Shown here one piece after another: positions 16,670 through 23,382 of a DNA stretch of 64,000 nucleotides. Below the pieces are notes generated by a model. That model was not told the DNA's origin and made no database searches. It saw only the letters and a program-made list of their open reading frames with translations. The translations under genes were made by a program, and so were the position numbers. The DNA comes from Thermococcus sp. M36 (lineage in GTDB: Archaea > Methanobacteriota_B > Thermococci > Thermococcales > Thermococcaceae). Numbering within the stretch: the first letter of the stretch is position 1; each line of letters begins with the position of its first letter. The stretch lies in the NCBI RefSeq assembly GCF_012027355.1, contig NZ_SNUH01000002.1, positions 229,991-293,990 of the forward strand, given 5' to 3'.

Positions 16670-18121
16670 TCACCCCATGAACCCTATCTGAGTCACGAGC
16701 TTCACGCTCAGGAACGGCGCAACGATGGACAGGACTATTAGGACTACGAGGACAAAGCGCATCAGAGGAGAAACTTCTGCACTCTCCTGGAGGGGCTCGC
16801 TGAACACCATCCTCTTAATCCACCCGAGCGATACCGCAAGGAAAACCGTGGCATCGGCCAGCACTAGGAAGAGCGGAATCCAGCCAACCCAGCTAGTTAT
16901 TGAAGACGCGTTCATGAAGAGATACGCTTTACTGAAGAACAGGCCGAGCGGAGGAACTCCAGCCAGACCGAGAAGGGCTAAGAACCAGCTTGCACCAACG
17001 ACCGGAACGAGCTTTCCGAGGCCCTTAATCTTCTCCATGTCGAGCGTTCCAAAGGCGTAGCTGAAGGTTCCCGCGGTGAGGAAGGCGAGCCCCTTGACGA
17101 AAGCGTGGTTGGCCAGCTGGAACATGGCCGCCTGGAGGCCGTAAGCCGAGCCGAGCACGGCATAGAGCACGCCGACGTACATCACTCCGGCCTCTGCTAT
17201 GGTGGAGTAAGCAAGGAGTCTCTTGGCGTCCTTCTGGAGCGGGTAGTAGAGAATTGCTATGAGCAGGGTCAGCGAGACGAAGACGAGCATAATGTAGAAA
17301 GCTGTCTCTGGAATCGGCTGCATGAACTGGGTAACCCTGGCGAGCAGATAGACACCCATCTCAACCATCGCTGCACCGTGGAGGAAGGCACTCGCTGGGG
17401 TAGGAGCGGCCATCGCGTCCGGAAGCCATGAATAGAGCGGGAACTGGGCGCTCTTGGTAAAGGCCGCAACCATTACGCCAAGGAACACGAGAAGCTTGAG
17501 CTCATCATTCAGGTTCTGGAGCGCATAGATGCTCAAATCATGGAGCTTGAGGATGCCAATGCCAACGGTGGTATAGAGGCCCACCATGGCACCGAAGTTC
17601 GGCACGAGCAGGGCCTTGTACGCAGCCCTCTCGGCTTTCGGACTCTTATAATACCCAACGACACCCCAGCAGGCGAGTCCCATTATCTCGAAGAATATGA
17701 GCAGCTGAAGCGTCGTGGAGGAGTATATGAACGCCAGCGTAGCCCCAACGAAGATGACCATCCAGGCGTAGAACCTGCCCTTATCAGAGTAGACAGGGTG
17801 CTGCTTGTTCCTCTCGCTCATGTAGTCCACCGCGTAGAGAAGGAACAGCACGCCAGCCAAGCTCACGACAAAACCGACCAAAACGCTCATTGGGTCGATT
17901 ATAATGCCGTAGACTTCACCGAGGGTGGACGTTTCGAGGTAAACGATGTGATGGGAGCCACCGACTTTCAGGTATTCGATGACTCCGACTAGATTGGCCA
18001 GGAAGGAGGAGACAACGGCGATGAGCATGAATACATCAGCCTTTCTTCCGTCCAATTTAAACAGGAACGGACCGAGGAGCAGGGGGATCAAAAAAGATAT
18101 GATGAAGGGAGAGGCGTTCAT
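16670..18121 (-). CDS. Proton-conducting membrane subunit, NuoN/NuoL-like
   Basis: 483 residues, about 14 helices. Core motifs: IFFEIMGLACWGVVGY (TM5 Glu, near residue 135), FTKSAQFPLYSWLPDAMAAPTPASAFLHGA (Lys of TM7 region, near 215) and QLANHAFVKGLAFLTAG (near 325). The open frame begins six codons earlier, but ATG 18121 has AAGGAGGTGCCGGG in front and is the more likely start; it begins 15 nt after the polyferredoxin stop. Homologous to the neighbouring 659-residue subunit and to MnhD. Confidence 0.88.
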   Translation of the reverse strand: MNASPFIISFLIPLLLGPFLFKLDGRKADVFMLIAVVSSFLANLVGVIEYLKVGGSHHIVYLETSTLGEVYGIIIDPMSVLVGFVVSLAGVLFLLYAVDYMSERNKQHPVYSDKGRFYAWMVIFVGATLAFIYSSTTLQLLIFFEIMGLACWGVVGYYKSPKAERAAYKALLVPNFGAMVGLYTTVGIGILKLHDLSIYALQNLNDELKLLVFLGVMVAAFTKSAQFPLYSWLPDAMAAPTPASAFLHGAAMVEMGVYLLARVTQFMQPIPETAFYIMLVFVSLTLLIAILYYPLQKDAKRLLAYSTIAEAGVMYVGVLYAVLGSAYGLQAAMFQLANHAFVKGLAFLTAGTFSYAFGTLDMEKIKGLGKLVPVVGASWFLALLGLAGVPPLGLFFSKAYLFMNASSITSWVGWIPLFLVLADATVFLAVSLGWIKRMVFSEPLQESAEVSPLMRFVLVVLIVLSIVAPFLSVKLVTQIGFMG

Positions 18122-18135
18122 CCCGGCACCTCCTT

Positions 18136-18633
18136 TCATCTGATGATGTAGGCCTCGAGGACGTTGGTCCTGTCGCCGATGTCCTTAAGCTCGGCGACTA
18201 TCTTTCCTTCTCTGGCCCAGAGGACATCGTTTATGTCGCCGTACTTGAGGGCCTCAGTTGGACACGCTGAGACACAAGCTGGAAGCTTTCCTTCGGCTCT
18301 CCTGTGGGCACAGAGGTCGCACTTGTCCATTATCTTGTTGTACTCGTCTATCTTCGGAATGCCGAATGGACAGGCAAGGCCGCACATGAGACAGCCGATA
18401 CACTTGAGGGGGTCGAGAACGACTGCGCCATCATCGTCCTTGGAGAGTGCGTTGACCGGACAGACCTCCATACACGGGGCCTTTTCACAGTGGCGGCAGT
18501 TGAAGGCGACGCTGGTCAGGTCGGGGAACTCAAAAACCCTAATCCTCGCTTCCCCGTGCTCCATTTCACAGGCGACTTCACAGGCCTTACAGGCGATGCA
18601 GCGCTTAAAATCGATAAATATCTTCTTGCTCAT
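18136..18633 (-). CDS. fdhB: Polyferredoxin electron-transfer subunit of formate dehydrogenase (HycB/FdhB-like)
   Basis: Carries electrons from FdhA towards the hydrogenase. 165 residues with four [4Fe-4S] motifs: CIACKACEVACE (residues 12-23), CRHCEKAPCMEVCPV (about 46-60), CIGCLMCGLACPFGIP (about 79-94) and CDLC...PACVSACPTEAL (about 105-131), the DMSO-reductase-family B-subunit arrangement. No transmembrane helix or Tat signal is present, so it acts in the cytoplasm. It lies 6 nt after fdhA. Confidence 0.9.
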   Translation of the reverse strand: MSKKIFIDFKRCIACKACEVACEMEHGEARIRVFEFPDLTSVAFNCRHCEKAPCMEVCPVNALSKDDDGAVVLDPLKCIGCLMCGLACPFGIPKIDEYNKIMDKCDLCAHRRAEGKLPACVSACPTEALKYGDINDVLWAREGKIVAELKDIGDRTNVLEAYIIR

Positions 18634-18638
18634 TTAAA

Positions 18639-20702
18639 TCACCCCTCAACCTTGGAGATTCTACATGCGGCCGTCTTCAGCTCGGGCATCTTGGCGTATT
18701 CGTCGAGGACGTCCTTGGTCAGGTAGTTGAAGTCCCAGTGCCACGGTGCGGCAACGACGCCCTCCCTGATGTGCGGTGTGACCTTAGCCTTGAAGACGAG
18801 CGCCCCGCGCCTGGTCTCGACCCTCACGAGGTCGCCGTCCTTTATGCCGAGCCTCTTCGCGTCGTTCTCGTTGATCTCAATGTACTCCTCCGGCCACCTC
18901 TTGCTCAGGCTCTTGCTCCTGTGACTCATGGTTCCGGTGTGGAAGTGGCCAACGAGCCTGTAGTTGGTGAGCCAGAAGGGATACTCCTCATCGGGAACCT
19001 CTCCGGGCTCCTTGTACTCAACTGGTATGAGCTGGGCCTTCCCGCTGGGCGTGAGGAACCCGTCAACGAAGAGCCTCGGGGTCTCTGTCTCCTCGTCGGG
19101 ACATGGTATCATACAGCCGGAGAGCTTGTTCTTGAGCCTCTCGGGGGTCGCACCCGTGAGGAAGGGTATGGTTCTGTTGATCTCCCTCAGGATGTCGTCA
19201 ACGTCTGAGTAATTGAAGTACTCCCCGAGACCCAGCTCCCTCGCGAGCAGAACCAGGATTTCCCAGTCAGGCTTTGCCTCTCCGGGAGCATCGGCGGCTT
19301 TAAAGCTCCTCTGCACCCTTCTCTCGAAGCTTATGGCGGTTCCGTCTTTCTCAAACCATGCAGCCGCTGGAAGTACTATGTCGGCGTATTTCGCGGTCTC
19401 AGTAAGGAAGATATCCTGGACGACGAGGAACTCGATGTTCTTAAAGGCCTCCTCAGCCTTCTTGAGGTTCGGAAGGGCCTTGGCAGGATTGGTTCCCATG
19501 ACGTAGAGGGCCTTGAGCTTGCCCTCAAGGATTGCGTCAATCATTTCAACGTAAGTGATTCCAGGCTTCTCTGGGATCTTGAAGCCCCATGCCTCCTCGA
19601 TTCTCCTCTTGTGCTCCTCTGCGTGGAGCGGGAATCTTCCTGGCAGTTCGTGTGGTCCAACACCCATGAGGCCAGCGCCCATACCGTTGTGGGCACCGGG
19701 TATAGCTCCAGACATAACGCCCTCCTTTCCAAAGTAGCCGCAGAGAACCATCATCTCAGTGATAGCCATAACAGTCCTCGTTCCGTTGGCGTGCTGGTTC
19801 ACGCCCTCGTTCGTCAGCAGGGCGGCGGTTCCGGCCGTTGCAAAGGTGATTGCGGCCTTCCTTATGAGTTCAACGGGAACACCGCTGACCTTTTCAGCCC
19901 ACTCCGGGGTGTACTTTTCGACGGTCTTGGCGAGCTCCTCAAGGCCTTCCGTGCGCTCCGCCACGAAGTCCTTATCATAGAGCTCCTCGGTGATTATGAC
20001 GTTGAGCATGGCCAGGGCAACAGCAAGGTCGGTTCCAGGATAGGGCTGTATGTGTATGTCCGCGTACTTCGCGGTCTTTGTCTTCCTCGGATCAACGACG
20101 ATTAGCTTGGCACCGTTGTCGAGGATTGCTTTCTCAATGTACTGGCCGAAGAAGACCGGGTTGGTCGCAGCCGGATTGTATCCCCAGAGGACGATGACCT
20201 TGGCCTTAAGAATGTCCTCGAAGGGGTTCGTCAGGCCGGGGTGTCCAAGAACCATTCCTTTACCTGCAACGGCGGTCGACTGACACATCCTACATACATA
20301 CTCGATGTTGTTGGTTCCCAAAGCCCTTGCCAGCTTCTGGAGAACGTAGTTCTCCTCTATGGAGCACCTTTCACTTCCGAGAAAAGCGAGAGCCTCCGGG
20401 CCATACTTCTCCTTGATTTCCTTGAGCTTCTGGGCAATTTCCTTAATAGCTTCCTCCCAGCTTATCTCCACGAACTTGCCCTCGCCCCTCTCGCCGACTC
20501 TCTTGAGAGGCTTCTTAAGCCTGTCTGGGTGCCTGAGGTACTGGAAGGCAGCGACGCCTTTCGGACAGAGCTTGCCGTGGTTTCTGGTCTCGTGGTCGTA
20601 GTCAAACTCAATCTTCTTTGGATACCCGTTGACGTTCACTATGTAGAACCTACAGCCGACGGAACACCACGGGCAGACCACTGGTACGAGCTTCTCTGCC
20701 AT
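18639..20702 (-). CDS. fdhA: Formate dehydrogenase alpha subunit, Mo/W-bis-PGD (Cys type)
   Basis: Oxidises formate to CO2 at a molybdenum or tungsten bis-pyranopterin site. 687 residues. The N-terminal [4Fe-4S] motif CPWCSVGC...LCPKG (about residues 9-49) is present. The metal-ligand region reads YVCRMCQSTAVAGKG (about 136-150), so Cys rather than selenocysteine would bind the metal; the next residue is Gln where formate dehydrogenases usually have His. Pterin-binding motifs GYNPAATNP, VVDPRKTKTA, GTNPAKALPN and the C-terminal MSHRSKSL region follow. No Tat signal: cytoplasmic. ATG 20702 has GGTGGTGGG before it; a GTG nine bases earlier is less likely. First gene of the operon. Formate specificity is inferred mainly from context. 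Confidence 0.87.
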   Translation of the reverse strand: MAEKLVPVVCPWCSVGCRFYIVNVNGYPKKIEFDYDHETRNHGKLCPKGVAAFQYLRHPDRLKKPLKRVGERGEGKFVEISWEEAIKEIAQKLKEIKEKYGPEALAFLGSERCSIEENYVLQKLARALGTNNIEYVCRMCQSTAVAGKGMVLGHPGLTNPFEDILKAKVIVLWGYNPAATNPVFFGQYIEKAILDNGAKLIVVDPRKTKTAKYADIHIQPYPGTDLAVALAMLNVIITEELYDKDFVAERTEGLEELAKTVEKYTPEWAEKVSGVPVELIRKAAITFATAGTAALLTNEGVNQHANGTRTVMAITEMMVLCGYFGKEGVMSGAIPGAHNGMGAGLMGVGPHELPGRFPLHAEEHKRRIEEAWGFKIPEKPGITYVEMIDAILEGKLKALYVMGTNPAKALPNLKKAEEAFKNIEFLVVQDIFLTETAKYADIVLPAAAWFEKDGTAISFERRVQRSFKAADAPGEAKPDWEILVLLARELGLGEYFNYSDVDDILREINRTIPFLTGATPERLKNKLSGCMIPCPDEETETPRLFVDGFLTPSGKAQLIPVEYKEPGEVPDEEYPFWLTNYRLVGHFHTGTMSHRSKSLSKRWPEEYIEINENDAKRLGIKDGDLVRVETRRGALVFKAKVTPHIREGVVAAPWHWDFNYLTKDVLDEYAKMPELKTAACRISKVEG

Positions 20703-21111
20703 ACCCACCACCAGCCTGATGACTGACTAGTCAGTTTATTCGAACGGTTTCAGCATGAATCGTTTAAATAATTTTCCCTAACTTTGTGTCCCACACAGGA
20801 TCCAGTTTTTAATGCAATTTTATGGCCATTCGGTCAATTAGTAACAAAATGTACACATTTTTCCGAATTGGGGAAATCATAGTGTTCAGACGGCCGTGAT
20901 AATGCTAAAATTCGTAATATCACACGAATATCCATGTACAATCCGAACCTTTTATATCGAAGGACAACAGTGAGCATGATGCAGTAAATTAAACCTCTAA
21001 ACAAAAGCCGAAGGTGTAAATACAATAGTATACACAGCCCCCAATTTTCCACACCTTAGCAAAAAATTTCGAAAAAATTGGGAAACACAGAATATCAGAC
21101 ATACAAACAAA
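20703..21111. other. 409-nt intergenic region upstream of fdhA
   Basis: AT-rich. It holds the fdhA TATA (about 20763-20771) and the palindrome at 20722-20735. Further left-to-right it has nested inverted repeats GTGATA/TATCAC (20896-20901, 20918-20923) and ATTCGT/ACGAAT (20910-20915, 20924-20929), and a plus-strand promoter-like CCTTTTATATCG near 20948-20959 with no gene downstream. No GTTn3AAC SurR core was seen. No convincing coding sequence. Confidence 0.6.
20722..20735. promoter_or_regulatory. Perfect 14-bp palindrome at the fdhA promoter: candidate TetR operator
   Basis: ACTGACTAGTCAGT is a perfect inverted repeat 20 nt upstream of the fdhA ATG. The minus-strand TATA-like TTATTTAAA lies at about 20763-20771, which places transcription initiation near 20742, so a protein bound here would block the polymerase. 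The nearest regulator, the TetR-family gene at 21112-21663, is immediately upstream; TetR proteins bind palindromes of this size. The link is inference. Confidence 0.55.
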
Positions 21112-21663
21112 TTAGTTTTTCAAGCTTCTCTCTATCAGGTGTATAATTTCCGAAACATAATCGACATCCGGCTCACAGGAGTAACCCGCGAAGATGAGCC
21201 TGGAGAGCAGGGCCCCGTAAAAAGCCTTGAACACAACCATCGCCGTCTGTTCGTCAACCCCTGCAAGCTCCGCTATTTTCTTTGCACCCTTTGATATGGC
21301 CTCGGTGCAGAATGTCCTGTGTATCTCCTCAACCTCCCTGATCTTGTTCTTGACCGCGAGGGTATAGAAAAAGAGCGATCTAAGTACCGGGTCGCAGTAG
21401 TATCGTATGTACGCGTTGGCGATGCTCTCAAGGAACTCCCGCAGGCTCCCGTGTTCCTTCTCAAGCTCCTCCCTTATGGCAGAGTATGGGAGGGACTCAA
21501 GGGCCACGATTTTTATGAGCTCCTCTTTGCTCCGGAAGTAGTTGTAGAACGTACCCTTTGCAACACCTGCTTTCTCAACTATCTCGTCCACGGTTGTCTC
21601 ATCGTACCCTTTTTCAGCAAAGAGCTTTTCTGAGGCCTTTAAAATCCTCTCTCTGGTGTCCAT
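21112..21663 (-). CDS. TetR/AcrR-family transcriptional repressor
   Basis: 183 residues. The N-terminal helix-turn-helix is clear: TRERILKASEKLFAEKGYDETTVDEIVEKAGVAKGTFYNYFRSKEEL (residues 3-49, quoted in part: core GVAKGTFYNYFRSKEEL). The C-terminal part is all-helical with an aromatic-rich ligand domain (IRYYCDPVLRSLFFYTLAV; CEPDVDYVSEI). ATG 21663 is preceded by GGGGAG; the frame extends six codons further to a GTG. It is transcribed towards fdhA. Regulation of the formate hydrogenlyase operon is inferred from position and the palindrome at 20722; the ligand is unknown. A TATA-like CGTATAAACC lies at about 21691-21700. Confidence 0.85.
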   Translation of the reverse strand: MDTRERILKASEKLFAEKGYDETTVDEIVEKAGVAKGTFYNYFRSKEELIKIVALESLPYSAIREELEKEHGSLREFLESIANAYIRYYCDPVLRSLFFYTLAVKNKIREVEEIHRTFCTEAISKGAKKIAELAGVDEQTAMVVFKAFYGALLSRLIFAGYSCEPDVDYVSEIIHLIERSLKN

Positions 21664-21939
21664 AGTCCGCACTCCCCGCACACTACTGGATGCGGTTTAT
21701 ACGGCATAATTAAAAAGGTTGCGGAACCACAAAACAGAAAGAACATCCTCTCCTCCACCGATGGCCAATTCAGGGGGGCTCCCGTTGTCCCCGGTTCATT
21801 GCATCCCGCTAAAAACCAGCACTACACCCACGGTTACCATTTTTGTCCAGTTAATCCCTTAAACCGAAAGGCACGAAGGAACTCGATGTCATGCAACATT
21901 TAAAAAGACCCGGGTAAAGGTAGGGGTAGGTGACACAAA

Positions 21940-22185
21940 ATGTGCTTGGCGGTTCCCGCAAAAGTACTTGAAATAAAGGGAAACGTCGCGATAGTCGATT
22001 TCGGCGGCGTTAAGAGAGAAGCGCGCCTTGACCTGCTCCCCGACGTTAAAGTGGGGGACTACGTCATAGTCCACACGGGATTCGCGATAGAAAAGCTGGA
22101 CGAGGAGAGGGCGAGGGAGATACTTGAAGCATGGGACGAAGTCTTCAGAATAACCAGGGGTGAGGGACTCCCGGGAGGGAACTGA
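21940..22185 (+). CDS. hypC: Hydrogenase assembly chaperone HypC
   Basis: 81 residues, starting MCLAVPAKVLEI with the essential Cys2 that binds HypD and the Fe(CN)2CO intermediate. Beta-barrel part DFGGVKREARLDLLPDVKVGDYVIVHTGFAIEKLDEERA fits the family (HTGFAI motif intact). GGTAGGGGTAGGTGAC lies upstream. A TATA-like CATTTAAAAAG at about 21896-21906 is the likely promoter. The hypD ATG follows one nt after the stop codon. Confidence 0.96.
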   Translation: MCLAVPAKVLEIKGNVAIVDFGGVKREARLDLLPDVKVGDYVIVHTGFAIEKLDEERAREILEAWDEVFRITRGEGLPGGN

Positions 22186-22186
22186 G

Positions 22187-23290
22187 ATGCTGGAGAAGTT
22201 CAAGGACAGGGAGCTCGCCCAGAAGATAGTCAGGCAGATACACGAGGAGGCAAAGGGCCTCGACGAGCTGCGGTTCATGCACGTCTGCGGAACCCACGAG
22301 GATACGGTAACGCGCTCCGGGATCCGCTCCCTCTTGCCGGACAACATCAAGATAGTAAGCGGCCCGGGCTGTCCCGTCTGCATAACCCCCGTCGAGGACA
22401 TAGTAAAGATGCAGGAGATAATGAGACAGGCCTACGCCGAGGGGGACAGGATAATCCTTACCACCTTCGGGGACATGTATAAGATCCCGACCCCAAGGGG
22501 TAGCTTCGCCGACTTAAAGAGCGAGGGCTACGATGTTAGGGTTGTCTATTCGATCTTTGACACCTACAAGATAGCCAAAGAGAACCCCGACAGGACGGTC
22601 GTGCACTTCTCACCGGGCTTCGAGACGACCACAGCCCCGGCCGCGGGAATGCTTAACGCCGTTGCCGAGGAAGGGCTGGAAAACTTCAAGATATACTCGG
22701 TCCACCGCTTAACTCCCCCAGCTGTCGAGGTGCTCGTAAAGCAGGGGACAAGGTTCCACGGCCTCATCGACCCTGGCCACGTTTCCACAATAATCGGCGT
22801 GAGGGGCTGGGAGTACATAACGACCGACTACGGCATACCCCAGGTCATAGCCGGCTTCGAGCCGGTTGACATGCTACTGGCCATACTCCTCCTGGTCAGA
22901 ATGGCCAAGAACGGGGAAGCCAGGATAATCAACGAGTACACGCGAGTCGTTAAATACGAGGGTAACGTTACCGCCCAGATGCTCATAGACAAGTTCTTTG
23001 AGGTTAAAGACGCCAGGTGGCGCGCACTCGGCGTCATGCCCAGGAGCGGCCTTGAGCTGAGGAAGGAGTGGAAAGATCTGGAGATAAGAACCTACTACGA
23101 CCCTGAGGTCCCCAAGCTCCCGGATCTCGAAAAGGGATGCCTCTGCGGTGCAATCCTCCGCGGCCTTGCACTGCCCCCGCAGTGTCCGCACTTCGGCAAG
23201 ACGTGCACGCCGAGGAGTCCGATAGGCCCGTGTATGGTCTCCTACGAGGGGACATGCTCGATATTCTACAAGTATGGGGCGTTATTCTAA
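22187..23290 (+). CDS. hypD: Hydrogenase maturation scaffold HypD
   Basis: Assembles the Fe(CN)2CO group with HypC. 367 residues. Conserved motifs: MHVCGTHEDT (Cys near residue 33), GPGCPVC (about 61-67), the HFSPGFETTT region, and the C-terminal [4Fe-4S] set GCLCGAILRG, PPQCPHFGKTCTPRSPIGPCMVSYEGTC. GGAGGG precedes ATG 22187; the frame opens nine codons earlier inside hypC but only this start gives the family N terminus. Cotranscribed with hypC. Confidence 0.96.
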   Translation: MLEKFKDRELAQKIVRQIHEEAKGLDELRFMHVCGTHEDTVTRSGIRSLLPDNIKIVSGPGCPVCITPVEDIVKMQEIMRQAYAEGDRIILTTFGDMYKIPTPRGSFADLKSEGYDVRVVYSIFDTYKIAKENPDRTVVHFSPGFETTTAPAAGMLNAVAEEGLENFKIYSVHRLTPPAVEVLVKQGTRFHGLIDPGHVSTIIGVRGWEYITTDYGIPQVIAGFEPVDMLLAILLLVRMAKNGEARIINEYTRVVKYEGNVTAQMLIDKFFEVKDARWRALGVMPRSGLELRKEWKDLEIRTYYDPEVPKLPDLEKGCLCGAILRGLALPPQCPHFGKTCTPRSPIGPCMVSYEGTCSIFYKYGALF

Positions 23291-23298
23291 CACCAAAG

Positions 23299-23350
23299 GT
23301 TCAAAACTCCCCTCCCGTTTTCAACTTTTGGTTTTAGAAACCTATAAAGG
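23299..23350 (+). promoter_or_regulatory. hypF promoter with SurR sites
   Basis: A perfect match to the extended SurR consensus GTTn3AACn5GTT, GTTTTCAACTTTTGGTT, lies at 23317-23333. A second core GTTCAAAAC is at 23299-23307. The TATA-like CTATAAAGG follows at 23342-23350 and the ATG is at 23383. SurR sites placed just upstream of BRE/TATA are activating in Pyrococcus furiosus, so reduced SurR should turn hypF on when sulfur is absent. Confidence 0.75.
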
Positions 23351-23382
23351 CCCGGATCACCAAGAAAAAAGCGGTGGGAGGA

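Noticed and set aside
19900..20702. Selenocysteine in FdhA
   Set aside because: The metal-ligand codon is a normal Cys codon and no TGA occurs in the frame.
20896..20923. GTGATA...TATCAC as a TGR site
   Set aside because: The half-sites are in the reverse order and 16 nt apart; the Thermococcales glycolytic motif is TATCAC-n5-GTGATA.
20834..21052. 72-codon minus-strand frame upstream of fdhA
   Set aside because: GTG start without ribosome site, AT-rich unusual composition, no family; it covers inverted repeats and a plus-strand promoter-like element.
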